A stretch of DNA of 64,000 bases. Origin: JBBDRJ01 sp963766295. Lineage in GTDB: Bacteria; Actinomycetota; JAICYB01. Location: assembly GCA_963766295.1 (NCBI GenBank), contig CAVXYW010000002.1, positions 1,364,001-1,428,000 on the forward strand, in the 5' to 3' direction. Position 1 is the stretch's first letter; every line of letters starts with the position of its first letter. Positions 34,490 through 44,032 of this stretch are shown here, one piece after another. Position numbers and translations under genes: made by a program. The notes beneath the pieces are model-generated. The model was not told where the DNA came from. It saw only the letters and a list, made by a program, of their open reading frames with translations, and ran no database searches.

Positions 34490-35166
34490 CAGCTCTCCTC
34501 AGACGCGAAAATCGCCCGGCCGATCCGAACGATCGTTGCGCCTTCTTCGACGGCTACTTCGTAGTCGTCGCTCATACCCATGGATATTTCGTCGAGTCCG
34601 TAGCTCGAGTACTGCTCAGCGAGCTGCTTACCCTCGGCGAATACCCACCTCACATCTTCGGGGTTTTCTGCCATTGGCGCCATGAACATGAAACCACGGG
34701 GTTTCACCTGCGGATACAGCGAAAGCTTCCCGAGCATGCCTTCGATCTCACCGGGCATGATGCCCTGCTTTTGCGACTCTCGTGCGATGTTTACCTGGAT
34801 CAGCACATCGAAGGATCGATCGCTGCCTTCGCCGTGCTTGTGGAGAGCCTTCGCCTCGCTTTCTCGATCCAGGCTGTGAACCAGCAGGACGGGCGTCAGG
34901 TAGCGGATCTTCCTGTTCTGCAGCGATCCAACGAAATGCCAGCGGACGGATCCGGGGAGCCGAGCTGCCCGCTCTGAGAGCTCTTCGGCCCTGTTCTCAC
35001 CGAGGTCCGTGACACCGGCATCGATGGCCTGCTCGACGGCGTCGAGGGGGACGCCCTTGGTCACCGCCACCAGTCGGACGGAGGCGGGATCACGCCCCGA
35101 TCTTTGCGCGGCCCGGCCAACCCGTTCCACGATCCGAGCGACCCGGCCGGCGATGTTGTCGCCCAT
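34489..35166 (-). CDS. PLP homeostasis protein (YggS/PLPBP)
   Basis: A 225-residue fold-type III TIM barrel. The PLP lysine is Lys37 in AVTKGVP; LGENRAEE, WHFVGSLQNRK and SMGMSDDYEVAVEEG are family signatures. It has no known enzyme activity and buffers free PLP, which affects amino acid metabolism. It overlaps pgeF and sepF by one base each (TGATG). Confidence 0.93.
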   Translation of the reverse strand: MGDNIAGRVARIVERVGRAAQRSGRDPASVRLVAVTKGVPLDAVEQAIDAGVTDLGENRAEELSERAARLPGSVRWHFVGSLQNRKIRYLTPVLLVHSLDRESEAKALHKHGEGSDRSFDVLIQVNIARESQKQGIMPGEIEGMLGKLSLYPQVKPRGFMFMAPMAENPEDVRWVFAEGKQLAEQYSSYGLDEISMGMSDDYEVAVEEGATIVRIGRAIFASEES

Positions 35167-35972
35167 CAGGCGAGCCTAGCCACAAGCGCCTGACGCCCCG
35201 TCTTTCCTCTGTCTCGCCGGTGGGAGAAGAACAAGTCCTCGTGACATGAGGTGCAGAGCCGGGCGCTGAACACCTCGCGAACGCCGGCCCTTCTTGCCGC
35301 GAATGCGGCCGCCGACCAAAGGTCCACGTGACGCTCGTCGCTCGAAATCGATGATTCGAAGTTCTCGCGGAAGGCCTCGACGACCTCCGGTCCGACCTCG
35401 AAGCAGCACGGACCGATCGCCGGGCCGAAGTAGGCAGTGTGCGCCCCTATAGCACGGGCAGCATTCTCAACCACACCGGCCACCACCCCCCTCCAGCCGG
35501 CGTGTGCGACGGCGACCTTCCAGTCACCCTTCCTTCCTCCTATGAAGAGGCATAGGACGCAATCGGCGGAAACGACGGCCAAGGTTTCGCTCACATCGTC
35601 CGTCCATTGGCCGTCGGCGGGCAGACGGTTTCCCGGTCGGGGAGCCCGGACGACTTCGGCCTCGTGAACCTGTCTGATCGTGGACCAGTGTTCATCGGAG
35701 CCGATCAAACTCCCCGCGATCCTGCGATTGGCCATGACGCGCTCTTCGAAGTCGGCGCCGCCGAGTTCCTTCTCTGCTTTGAATGAGATGTTCAGGGAGG
35801 AAAGAACACCTTCAGATGTGCCCCCGCGCCTGGTGGTATAGGCAGAGGCCACCCCAACTGCCTGTGGAACAAGTAACGGAGATTCCTTCGAACCGTCGCG
35901 AACCGTCCTCCAAATAAAACCGGCCCCCGGGTCCGGGAGCCGGTTCACCACCCCTCGATCTTCTTGGGTCAC
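35166..35972 (-). CDS. pgeF: Peptidoglycan editing factor PgeF (YfiH family)
   Basis: A 268-residue protein of the YfiH/DUF152 family, with the zinc-site residues His (RQVHEAEVV), Cys (SADCVLC) and His (VAHAGWRG). PgeF prevents wrong residues at position 1 of the stem peptide, and relatives act on purine nucleosides. It sits 11 bases after ftsZ, the conserved Gram-positive order. GTG start at 35972. Confidence 0.93.
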   Translation of the reverse strand: MTQEDRGVVNRLPDPGAGFIWRTVRDGSKESPLLVPQAVGVASAYTTRRGGTSEGVLSSLNISFKAEKELGGADFEERVMANRRIAGSLIGSDEHWSTIRQVHEAEVVRAPRPGNRLPADGQWTDDVSETLAVVSADCVLCLFIGGRKGDWKVAVAHAGWRGVVAGVVENAARAIGAHTAYFGPAIGPCCFEVGPEVVEAFRENFESSISSDERHVDLWSAAAFAARRAGVREVFSARLCTSCHEDLFFSHRRDRGKTGRQALVARLA

Positions 35973-35982
35973 GACTCAAAGC

Positions 35983-37059
35983 TTATGAGCGAAGGAAGTC
36001 CGGTATCTCCAGATCGTCGTCCTCGAAACGCTCTTCGGATTCGTCTGTGTCTCCAAAGATGGAGTCCGGTGCGGGCGCCGGACGTTCGGTTCGCACCGGC
36101 TCGGCTCCCCACTCGCGGCCTTCGAAACCTGCCGCGATAACCGTTACGCGGATCTTTCCGCCGAGCGCCTCCTCAATGGCCGCCCCGAAGATGATGTTCG
36201 CATCGGGGTGCGCCGCCGAAGTGATCGCGTCTGTTGCCTCGCTCACTTCGAGCAGTCGCAGGTCGGGCCCCCCAGAGATGTTGATGATCAATCCACGCGC
36301 GCCTTCGATCGACGCCTCGAGCAGAGGCGACGAAACGGCAAGACGCGAAGCTTCGGTCGCACGTCCGTCGCCGGACGCTTCACCGATGCCCATCAAGGCC
36401 GAGCCGGCGTCCGTCATGATCGTGCGCACGTCGGCGAAGTCGAGGTTGATGAGCCCGGGCGTCGTGATGAGGTCCGTGATCCCCTGCACTCCCTGGAGGA
36501 GAACTTCGTCCGCAAGCCGGAACGCTTCCTGTAGTGGAGTGTCTTCATCGGAGATCTGAATGAGTCGATCGTTCGGAATGATTATCAGTGTGTCGACTCG
36601 GTCCTTGAGCTCGGCGATGCCGGCTTCAGCCTGAAGACCGCGCTTCTTTCCTTCGAAGGTGAAGGGCCGCGTTGCAACACCGATCGTCAACGCACCGAGT
36701 GACCGCGCAACTTCGGCAACGACGGGCGATGCTCCGGTTCCCGTACCCCCACCTTCACCGGTTGCGATGAAGACCATGTCGGCGCCCTTGAGAACTTCTT
36801 CCAACTCGTCGCGGTGATCGTCGGCGGCTTGGCGGCCGAGCTCCGGATCGGAGCCAGCGCCGAGACCGCGCGTAAGCGTGCGGCCGATGTCCAGCTTCAC
36901 GTCGGCGTCGGACATAAGGAGCGCCTGCGCGTCGGTGTTGATCGCGATGAACTCGACGCCCCGAAGTCCGGCTTCGATCATCCGGTTGACGGCATTGACT
37001 CCGCCGCCGCCGGTTCCGACGACCTTTATGACTGCCAGATAGCTCTGGGGTGTCGCCAC
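35983..37059 (-). CDS. ftsZ: Cell division protein FtsZ
   Basis: A 358-residue tubulin-like GTPase that forms the division ring. The N terminus TPQSYLAVIKVVG, the loop GTGGGGVNAVNRM, the tubulin signature GGGTGTGA and the synergy loop NLDFADVRT are present. The conserved C-terminal tail (DDDLEIPDFLRS) binds SepF. The GTG at 37059 (with AGGGAGG upstream) matches homologues. A second in-frame GTG at 37116 has a perfect AAGGAGGT and would add 19 residues. Confidence 0.97.
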   Translation of the reverse strand: MATPQSYLAVIKVVGTGGGGVNAVNRMIEAGLRGVEFIAINTDAQALLMSDADVKLDIGRTLTRGLGAGSDPELGRQAADDHRDELEEVLKGADMVFIATGEGGGTGTGASPVVAEVARSLGALTIGVATRPFTFEGKKRGLQAEAGIAELKDRVDTLIIIPNDRLIQISDEDTPLQEAFRLADEVLLQGVQGITDLITTPGLINLDFADVRTIMTDAGSALMGIGEASGDGRATEASRLAVSSPLLEASIEGARGLIINISGGPDLRLLEVSEATDAITSAAHPDANIIFGAAIEEALGGKIRVTVIAAGFEGREWGAEPVRTERPAPAPDSIFGDTDESEERFEDDDLEIPDFLRS

Positions 37060-37113
37060 GGCGCCTCCCTTTAGAGTTTGCCCCCGTGCCCTAACTTTCG
37101 TTGCGGTACTGGC

Positions 37114-37128
37114 CACCCCGACCTCCTT
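37114..37128 (-). promoter_or_regulatory. Perfect ribosome-binding site upstream of ftsZ, with an in-frame GTG
   Basis: AAGGAGGT (37128-37121) is followed after four bases by GTG (37116-37114). It is in frame with ftsZ with no stop between, giving 19 extra residues, several basic (ASTATKVRARGQTLKGGA). Confidence 0.6.
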
Positions 37129-37249
37129 GATCCTCAATCGTCGTTGGGGGGTGTTTGTGGTCTTCTCTCGGGCCCGCCTGGGTCCTCGACACAGAATTCA
37201 ACATCGACCACATCTTGATACAGCTTAAGTCTTAAGTCGCAGTTGAAGA

Positions 37250-37278
37250 AACATACAGCAGGCCTTGGCCAGCGTCAA
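37250..37278 (-). promoter_or_regulatory. Probable ftsZ promoter
   Basis: On the minus strand TTGACG (37278-37273) and TATGTT (37255-37250) are separated by exactly 17 bases, a good housekeeping sigma match. It lies in the 281-base ftsQ-ftsZ gap and predicts a leader of about 180 bases to the GTG at 37059. The rest of the gap holds a direct repeat ACTTAAG-ACTTAAG and no gene. Confidence 0.65.
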
Positions 37279-37340
37279 CGCGTCGTTATCGCTGGTGAGA
37301 GGGCCGATCGAGGTTATGTCACTCCAACGGGTGACTAGCT

Positions 37341-38120
37341 TCAGGGTGAAGGAGAAGCCTGAGGGGTGGGTTGAGCAGCCGGCCGGGCCGTTGACGCAGC
37401 AGGAGCGATCGGTGCGCGTGTGCGTCCCGGCGTGGGCACGGGTGTCGGTGGTGGCCTCGACCTCACCACCGGGACCGACGGTGAGCGGACGTCGACGTAC
37501 TCCAAGCTCGTGCCGCGCTCCGCTTCCAGAACGGCCACGGCCGCGGCGGCTTTTTCGTCGAGGTCGGAGAGGCGGCCGAACCTCACTTCCGTCCCGTCGC
37601 GAAGCCGAAGAACGAGAGGAGGACCGACAACGATGACTGCGGTGTTCGTGCGCAGAGCCGCCGGAAACGTGTTGAACGCTTCGAGAACGAACTTTGAAAC
37701 GCGATCGACCGAAGAGCCGGCACGCGTTCGTCCGCGCCACCCTTCGATGGTCGGAACCTCAACAGTCGGGTTCCGGGCGAACATCCGGCCTTCGACATCG
37801 ACAGCGAGTTCACGTGCCCGGTCCAACGCAGCGAGCGCGACGCGCTCTCTTACGTTGATCACAACGGTTTGAGGCAGCGACCTTTCCGTAACCGCCTCGG
37901 CGACAGCCGGGATGGACTCGATCTTGCGAGCCGCACTGCTCAGCCGTATCCACAAGATGCGATCGCCGGGCTTCAGCCCCGACGCTTCGATCACAGTTCG
38001 CGGAGAAAGATTGCGCAGTCCGGTGACGCGGATCTGATCGATACGCAAGGAGTAAACAGCGGCCACAACTACTCCGACGAGCAGGAGCGGCGCAAGGACG
38101 AGAACGGCCCGGAGCCTCAT
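37341..38120 (-). CDS. ftsQ: Cell division protein FtsQ/DivIB
   Basis: A 259-residue single-pass protein: membrane helix (about residues 4-24), POTRA domain (IDQIRVTGLRNLSPRTVI) and the FtsQ beta domain (VVINVRERVALAAL), then a Pro/Thr/Ala-rich C-terminal tail of about 45 residues. FtsQ links early and late division proteins. Its ATG overlaps the murB stop. Identity rests on the POTRA motif and position. Confidence 0.9.
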   Translation of the reverse strand: MRLRAVLVLAPLLLVGVVVAAVYSLRIDQIRVTGLRNLSPRTVIEASGLKPGDRILWIRLSSAARKIESIPAVAEAVTERSLPQTVVINVRERVALAALDRARELAVDVEGRMFARNPTVEVPTIEGWRGRTRAGSSVDRVSKFVLEAFNTFPAALRTNTAVIVVGPPLVLRLRDGTEVRFGRLSDLDEKAAAAVAVLEAERGTSLEYVDVRSPSVPVVRSRPPPTPVPTPGRTRAPIAPAASTARPAAQPTPQASPSP

Positions 38121-39031
38121 GTTCGAGCGAACTCACCCAAGAATCGGACCTCGAGTTCCAGGTCGACGTCCGACCGGTCCTTGACGAGTGAGTGCACAGA
38201 CCAGATGAGTCGCCAAACATCGTCCGCAGTGGCCGTCGGGTCGGCCACGATGAAATTCGCGTGCACCTCGGAAACCACGGCTCCGCCGATGCGCATCCCT
38301 TTGGCTCCGGCCTCATCGATGAGCCGTCCAGCGGAATCTTGTGCCGGATTCTTGAAGATGCTGCCCGCGCTACGTCCCGGCGGTTGATTCTCGCGACGCC
38401 AGCGCAGATACCCTGAGATACGTTCGCCGACCACCGATGAGTCTTCTGGCTCGAGACGGATGGTCCCGCCGGTGACGATCTCGTCAGCGCTCAAACTCGA
38501 CGAACGGTACCCATAGCTCAAACCGTCAACGTCAACGATTCGGGACCGACCAGAAGAGAGATCGATTACTTCGGCGCTCAGCAAGACGTCGGCCATCGAC
38601 CTGTTGTGTGCGCCGGCGTTCATGCGGACGGCACCGCCGAAGGTTGCGGGTATCTCAGCTGCGAACTCGAAGCCGGTTAAGCCGAGTCTCGCCGTAAGCC
38701 TGGCAGCGGCGGGAAGTTGCACTGCCCCGCCGAGCCGAAGGACGTCGTCCGATTCCAGTTCGTGGGAACGAAAGCCCCGGCCGAGCCGGATGGCTATGCC
38801 GCGGAAACCATCGTCTGAGACCAGAAGGTTCGATCCTCGTCCGACGATCGCCAGCGGCAGGTCTCCTCGGACATCTGCGACCACACGAAGGTCATCTATG
38901 GACTCCGCCTCCACCAAGATCTGGGCCGGACCGCCCACGCGAAACGTGGTGAACGGTGCTAGCGACGCGTCTTGAGTGACGCGTCCGGTGATCCTTTTGC
39001 GCAGGGCTTGCGCGATGTCGGCGATGCTCAC
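38117..39031 (-). CDS. murB: UDP-N-acetylenolpyruvoylglucosamine reductase
   Basis: A 304-residue type IIb flavoenzyme making UDP-MurNAc. FAD contacts are in NTFRVGG-like FTTFRVGGPA and GRGSNLLVSDDGF; the catalytic Ser is in SAGSIFKNP, with EVHANFIV near the end. The GTG start overlaps the murC stop (GTGA). Confidence 0.97.
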   Translation of the reverse strand: MSIADIAQALRKRITGRVTQDASLAPFTTFRVGGPAQILVEAESIDDLRVVADVRGDLPLAIVGRGSNLLVSDDGFRGIAIRLGRGFRSHELESDDVLRLGGAVQLPAAARLTARLGLTGFEFAAEIPATFGGAVRMNAGAHNRSMADVLLSAEVIDLSSGRSRIVDVDGLSYGYRSSSLSADEIVTGGTIRLEPEDSSVVGERISGYLRWRRENQPPGRSAGSIFKNPAQDSAGRLIDEAGAKGMRIGGAVVSEVHANFIVADPTATADDVWRLIWSVHSLVKDRSDVDLELEVRFLGEFART

Positions 39032-40419
39032 GCGATCGGGAAGTCCTTGGTGGCCAAGAGCTCGAGGATGCGGGGAGCCGCGGTCGTGACGTCGCCCGCT
39101 CCGAGGGTCAGGACGACGTCTCCTGGCTCGGCGACCCCGGCGACAAATCCCGCGGCTTCGTTCAGGCGAGGGATGTAGATCGGATTCAACGCAGGTTTGT
39201 GCTCGCGGATCTTGTCCGAGACGAGTCGGCCGCTCACGCCGGGCAACGGATCCTCCCCGGCCCCGTAGACGTCCGTGATGACGATCACGTCGCCCTCGTC
39301 GAATGCCGTCCCGAAACCGTCTATGAGGTGAAGCGTGCGCGTGTAGCGCTGCGGCTGGAACAGCACGACCACCCGCCGCCCGGGATAGGCCTCTCGCGCA
39401 GCGCTGAGAGCCGCCCGCACCTTCTGCGGGTTGTGGGCATAGTCATCCACGACCACTACCCCGTCGCGCTCCCCGCGCACGGAGAACCTTCTCTCCACCC
39501 CCTGGAACGACCGCAAGCCCTCCAACACAGCTTCCGGCGGGGCGCCAAGAACGAGAGCTGCGGTCGTAGCGCCGGCCGCGTTGAGCATGTTGTGTCGTCC
39601 GGGAAGCGAAAGCCGGAGCTTTCCAACGAGTCGCCCGTGCCAGGTAAGGGACCCAGATTCCGGATCGACGACCAGATCGGCCGGACCGAAGCCGTACGTT
39701 GCGATGGGCGCGGCAACTCTCTTGAGGATCCGCTGGATGCCGGGATCGTCCGCACATACAACAGCCCAGCCGCCTTCACGCCGCCGGTCGAAGAAGGTGA
39801 CGAAGGCATCGTCGATCGCATCCTGATCGCCGTAGTGATCGAGATGGTCGCTGTCCACGTTGGTAACCAGCGCCAGCTCCGGACTCAGCTCGAGGAAGGA
39901 TCCGAAAGCTTCGTCGGCTTCGGCGACGACGAGGTCGCTGGTGCCGAGCGCTGCGCCCGAGCCCACGTCGTTCAGGTCGCCTCCTATCAGAAAGGAGGGG
40001 TTGAGGCCCGCAGCTTCCAACGCACGCGCGAGCATGGACGACGTCGTCGTCTTTCCGTGAGTCCCGCTCACGGCGACACCTCGTCCCGCATCGAAGACGC
40101 GCCCAAGAAGCCGCGCTCGGGGCAACACCTCGGCTCCCATGTGTTGCGCGGCCAAGATCTCCGGGTTGTCCTCGTGAACCGCGTTTGAGACGACCACGTG
40201 ATCCGCGCCGCGAACGTTCTCTGACTTGTGACGGCCAACGGAGACGGTGATGTCGAGGTTCAGCAAGCGTTCGACGGTGCGCGATGACTTCAGGTCCGAA
40301 CCCGACACCTCGTAGTCGAGCGCGTGAAGTAATTCGGCGAGAGCGGCCATGCCCACTCCGCCGATGCCGACGAAGTGCACACGGCGGCCGCTAAGAGGCT
40401 TCTTCAACTTAGATCTCAC
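39028..40419 (-). CDS. murC: UDP-N-acetylmuramate-L-alanine ligase
   Basis: A 463-residue Mur ligase adding the first L-Ala. The N-terminal UDP-binding GIGGVGMAALAELL, P-loop SGTHGKTTTSSML and central EADEAFGSFL are present; DDYAHNPQKV marks the C-terminal domain. GTG start at 40419, 48 bases after murG. Confidence 0.98.
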   Translation of the reverse strand: MRSKLKKPLSGRRVHFVGIGGVGMAALAELLHALDYEVSGSDLKSSRTVERLLNLDITVSVGRHKSENVRGADHVVVSNAVHEDNPEILAAQHMGAEVLPRARLLGRVFDAGRGVAVSGTHGKTTTSSMLARALEAAGLNPSFLIGGDLNDVGSGAALGTSDLVVAEADEAFGSFLELSPELALVTNVDSDHLDHYGDQDAIDDAFVTFFDRRREGGWAVVCADDPGIQRILKRVAAPIATYGFGPADLVVDPESGSLTWHGRLVGKLRLSLPGRHNMLNAAGATTAALVLGAPPEAVLEGLRSFQGVERRFSVRGERDGVVVVDDYAHNPQKVRAALSAAREAYPGRRVVVLFQPQRYTRTLHLIDGFGTAFDEGDVIVITDVYGAGEDPLPGVSGRLVSDKIREHKPALNPIYIPRLNEAAGFVAGVAEPGDVVLTLGAGDVTTAAPRILELLATKDFPIA

Positions 40420-40467
40420 GAGAGCTAGCGTACGGGTCCCACGACGCCGCGAAGCGGAAGCTTCTAC

Positions 40468-41574
40468 CTAGATCACGGACTCGACGACTTCCGCCAGTCT
40501 CTGAGCAGCATCCGGCCGAGCTCGAGTGCGAACTGCGACCGTCATCGAGTCGCGCTGCTTCGGATCGGCGAACAGCTCATCGATGCGCAAGCGCATCTTG
40601 TCTGTGAAGTCTGGATCGCTCTGGAGGATCACCGACGCGCCGCCTGCACGTTCGAGAGTTCGCGCATTCGCTTCTTGATCGCCTCGCGTCAACGTGGGCA
40701 ACGGAACGAGCACCGAAGGAAGTCCGGCCAAAGCGAGCTCGGCCACGACCGACGCGCCGGACCTCGAAACGGCGACGTCCGCTGCCAGGTATGCGTCCTC
40801 GATGTTGTCGAGGAATCCGACGACGCGAGCGCTGCGTCCGCTTTTCGCGTAAGCATCCGTTACCGGTCCTTCACGGTCCGGTCCGGCGATGTGAAAGATC
40901 TGGATCTCAGGGTCCATGCTCAGCGATGGCAACGTCTCGTTCAGCGGACCCGATCCGAGACTGCCTCCGAGCACAAGAAGAGTTGGTCGGTCGGTGTCCA
41001 GCTGCAACCGCGCTCTGGATGCGTGCTGCGCGCTCGTGCGTTGCTCTCCGATGACCTCGGCCAGCACTGTGATGCTTCTGCGCACGGGATTACCGACTTC
41101 GATCGTCCTGACCTTTAGTTGTTGGGTGAGAGGCAAACCGAGAGCGAGGATCTGCGCCCACCGAAGCGGCACTCGTTGAGCGAGGGAAAGATTCGCGTTC
41201 TGCTCATGAAGGACGAGAGGCACTCTCTTCGTACCGGCGGCGATGGAGACGGGAAGAGCCGCGAAGCCTCCCATCCCGAGCACCGCATCGGGACCGATGC
41301 GGCCCAGCAGCCCGCGCGCTCGCCGTATCGCCCACGCGATCGAGCCGAGCGACGACAGACCGCGGGGAGTCAGCAGTTCGATGCGCACTGAGGGCGGACG
41401 TTTCACCGGCAGCGCTTCGAAATCGAAGCCCGCGTCCGGCACGATGCGCGATTCGAGGCGATCGCCGCCGATGAACATCACGTCATGGCCACGGTCGCGC
41501 AACACCTCGGCCGTAGCCAGTCCCGGGTAAACGTGGCCGCCGCTCGCGCCGGCGGCGACGACGATCTTTGCCAA
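40468..41574 (-). CDS. murG: Lipid II synthase MurG
   Basis: A 368-residue GT-B glycosyltransferase that adds GlcNAc to lipid I at the inner membrane. GASGGHVYPGLA is the first G-loop, HEQNANLSLAQRV follows, and the UDP-GlcNAc site has GGSLGSGPLNE, SRSGASVVAELALAGLPSVLVPLP and DQEANA. The TTG at 41574 is the start; a 14-bp palindrome lies just before it. Confidence 0.97.
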   Translation of the reverse strand: MAKIVVAAGASGGHVYPGLATAEVLRDRGHDVMFIGGDRLESRIVPDAGFDFEALPVKRPPSVRIELLTPRGLSSLGSIAWAIRRARGLLGRIGPDAVLGMGGFAALPVSIAAGTKRVPLVLHEQNANLSLAQRVPLRWAQILALGLPLTQQLKVRTIEVGNPVRRSITVLAEVIGEQRTSAQHASRARLQLDTDRPTLLVLGGSLGSGPLNETLPSLSMDPEIQIFHIAGPDREGPVTDAYAKSGRSARVVGFLDNIEDAYLAADVAVSRSGASVVAELALAGLPSVLVPLPTLTRGDQEANARTLERAGGASVILQSDPDFTDKMRLRIDELFADPKQRDSMTVAVRTRARPDAAQRLAEVVESVI

Positions 41575-41581
41575 GAGCCTT

Positions 41582-41595
41582 GAGCTAGCTAGCTC
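41582..41595. repeat. 14-bp palindrome at the ftsW stop
   Basis: GAGCTAGCTAGCTC is a perfect palindrome that contains the ftsW stop codon (41591-41589) and ends seven bases before the murG start. It is too short and lacks a T-run for a terminator; it could be a chance result of a Ser-stop codon pair. Confidence 0.4.
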
Positions 41596-42743
41596 GCCGT
41601 TGCTCGTCGCCGGCGCGAGCCCCTACGCGCGACGCTAGCAACGAGACCCAGACCTACGAGCGAGAAGAGAAGTGACGTGCCGCCGAAGCTGATCAAAGGC
41701 AACGGGACGCCCGTGATCGGAAGCACTCCGGTCACCGCGCCGACGTTGATCAGCACTTGCAACGTGATCCACGTGATCACGCCGGCAGCAATCAGGAACC
41801 CGAAAGGATCGACTGCGCGCCGCGCCGCGCGGATCCCGAGCCACAGCAACAGGCCGAAGAGGAGCAGAACGGTGAGCGTGCCCACCAGACCCGTCTCCTC
41901 GCCGAGGATCGCGAAGATGAAATCGGTGTCGGCGTTCGGCAGGAAGAGGTACTTCTGCCGGCTCGAGCCGAGTCCGAGCCCGAACAGATTCCCGCTCCCG
42001 AGCGCAACGAGACCCTGACAGGTTTGGTACGCGGTGTTCAGGCAGTCCTCTCCCCCGGAAAGGAACGCAAAGAGCCTGGTCCGCCGGTAACCGGCGCCGA
42101 GCATGACCGGGATCGCGAGCATGACTGCCAGTGCCGTCATCCCACCGAGAGCACGTAGGCTCGAGCCGGCGAGATAAGCCACGGACAAGGCAGCGGTAGC
42201 AGTGATGACCGTCGTACCGAAGTCCGGCTGCAGCATCACGAGCCCGCAGGTGATGCCCGCCGCAACGAAGAACGGCACCGCGATGTGACGCCAGTCGTCG
42301 AGCCTGCCGATCTTTCGTGACAAAACGTCGGCGCCAAACAGGATCAAGGCGATCTTCGCGATCTCAGATGGCTGTATGGAGAAGGAACCGACCTCGATCC
42401 ACCGTGTTGCACCACCTCGTTTGACGCCGATCCCGGGAAGCAGCGTGAGGATCAGCAGGAACCACACGGCCGGCAGTATCACGTAAGACAGGCCCTTAAG
42501 CCTTCGATAATCGAAGCGCCAGCAGAAGATGAGGGCTCCGCAGCCAAGCGCGGCCCAGGCGAACTGACGGGCGAAAAGCGTGAAGGCGGAACCCGTCGAC
42601 TCGGCGGACTTGATGCTGGAAGCGGACAGGCTCATCACGAGCCCGATGACGAGCAGAGCTCCGGCCGTCAGAACGATGGACGCGTCGGTGCGGTCCCGCG
42701 ACTTCTTGCTCTCCCGGCGCGCCTCAGCGGTTGTTGTCGCCAC
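41589..42743 (-). CDS. ftsW: Lipid II polymerase FtsW (SEDS family)
   Basis: A 384-residue SEDS glycosyltransferase with about ten helices. ATRWIEVGSFSIQPSEIAK and LPNADTDFIFAILGEETGL are hallmark sequences; the catalytic Asp is in the loop near DFIFA. It works with the class B PBP encoded upstream. GTG at 42743 shares its G with the murD stop (TAGTG). Confidence 0.96.
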   Translation of the reverse strand: MATTTAEARRESKKSRDRTDASIVLTAGALLVIGLVMSLSASSIKSAESTGSAFTLFARQFAWAALGCGALIFCWRFDYRRLKGLSYVILPAVWFLLILTLLPGIGVKRGGATRWIEVGSFSIQPSEIAKIALILFGADVLSRKIGRLDDWRHIAVPFFVAAGITCGLVMLQPDFGTTVITATAALSVAYLAGSSLRALGGMTALAVMLAIPVMLGAGYRRTRLFAFLSGGEDCLNTAYQTCQGLVALGSGNLFGLGLGSSRQKYLFLPNADTDFIFAILGEETGLVGTLTVLLLFGLLLWLGIRAARRAVDPFGFLIAAGVITWITLQVLINVGAVTGVLPITGVPLPLISFGGTSLLFSLVGLGLVASVARRGSRRRRATAS

Positions 42744-44032
42744 TAAGCGGCCACCCCGGATGCCCGGCACGCATCGAGGAACGCGCGGCCGCGTTCCGCA
42801 TAGCCGCCGAACATGTCCCACGATGCGCATGCCGGCGAAAGCAGAACGGCATCGCCCGGCCGCGCGGATTCGAAAGCCATGCGTACAGCCTCAGGCATAG
42901 AAGGAGCAATGGAAACGATTACACCGGCACTCTCGAAAAGGCTCTTGAGCTCCTCCGCTGCTTCCCCGATGGCCACCAGGGCACGCAACCTCGAAGCTTC
43001 GCCGACGAGCGGGGCAAGATCGACCTTGCTCCGACCGCCGGCGATGAGGACGACCGGATCGTTGAATGCATGAAGCGCAGCGATCGTCGCGTGCGGATTG
43101 GCCGAAACGGCGTCGTCGTACACGCTGACACCGTCCTTTTTTCCCACGTAGGCGAGCCGGTGGTCCTCGAACTTGAAGGATGCTGCCGCGCTCGTCATCG
43201 CCTCGTCGCCGACACCGACGAAGGCCGCAGCGCGCGCGGCAGCATCGGCGTCATCGGCGAAATGCTGCGCCCGCTCGGAGAACGCGGGGAATCGATCCGT
43301 CGCCGCGAATGCCTGCCGGCGTGGACCGTGATCGGGGGCAAGCTCCGCCAGCTCCGGCTGTGCGACCGGGTAAAGGAAAAGATCGTCCGGCAATTGATTC
43401 GCCGCGATCTTCGCCTTGCTGTCGCGGTAGTGCTCGAACGTCTTATGCCAGTCGAAGTGATCGGGCGCGAGGTTCGTGATGATCGAAACCGACGGCTTGA
43501 ACTTCGTGCAGAAGGCCAGTGCGAAGCTCGACGCTTCGACCACGTACAGATCCGCACGGGGTTGTTCGTGAACAGCGGTGAGGAACTTCAACTCGACGTT
43601 GCCGCACGCCAGAGCCGTTAGTCCATCAGCTTGCGCCATCGCAGCTGTGAGCCGGCAAACGGTTGTCTTTCCATTGGTGCCGGTGACGGCTATCACCGGA
43701 GCCGTTGCCAGTGCACCTGCGATATCGAGCTCGGACACCACGTTCGCTCCGCCGGCGATCGCTTCGGCGAGGAAGCCGACCATCGGCGAGATGCCCGGCG
43801 ACGGAACTATGTAATCGACCGACTTCAGCTCACGCCGGGCGCGGTCGTGCGATCCCAGCTCGACGTCGACCCCCAGTGCCTCCAGACGTCGAACCGACTG
43901 TTCGTCAACAACGCCGACATCGGAAGCCAGCACGCTGTTTCCCAGTTGAGCGAGAACGGAGGCTACGTCCTGGCCGGTGATGCCGAGACCGAGGACCAGC
44001 ACTCGCCGGCCCCGAAACGGCCCATCGGTCAA
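42743..44032 (-). CDS. murD: UDP-N-acetylmuramoylalanine-D-glutamate ligase
   Basis: A 429-residue Mur ligase. It has VLVLGLGITGQDV, P-loop TGTNGKTTVCRLT, NLAPDHFDWH and YDDAVSANPHAT. The TTG at 44032 is chosen: GGAGG lies six bases upstream and the stop of mraY overlaps it (TTGA). The frame extends further but only as antisense or out-of-frame mraY sequence. Confidence 0.96.
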   Translation of the reverse strand: MTDGPFRGRRVLVLGLGITGQDVASVLAQLGNSVLASDVGVVDEQSVRRLEALGVDVELGSHDRARRELKSVDYIVPSPGISPMVGFLAEAIAGGANVVSELDIAGALATAPVIAVTGTNGKTTVCRLTAAMAQADGLTALACGNVELKFLTAVHEQPRADLYVVEASSFALAFCTKFKPSVSIITNLAPDHFDWHKTFEHYRDSKAKIAANQLPDDLFLYPVAQPELAELAPDHGPRRQAFAATDRFPAFSERAQHFADDADAAARAAAFVGVGDEAMTSAAASFKFEDHRLAYVGKKDGVSVYDDAVSANPHATIAALHAFNDPVVLIAGGRSKVDLAPLVGEASRLRALVAIGEAAEELKSLFESAGVIVSIAPSMPEAVRMAFESARPGDAVLLSPACASWDMFGGYAERGRAFLDACRASGVAA

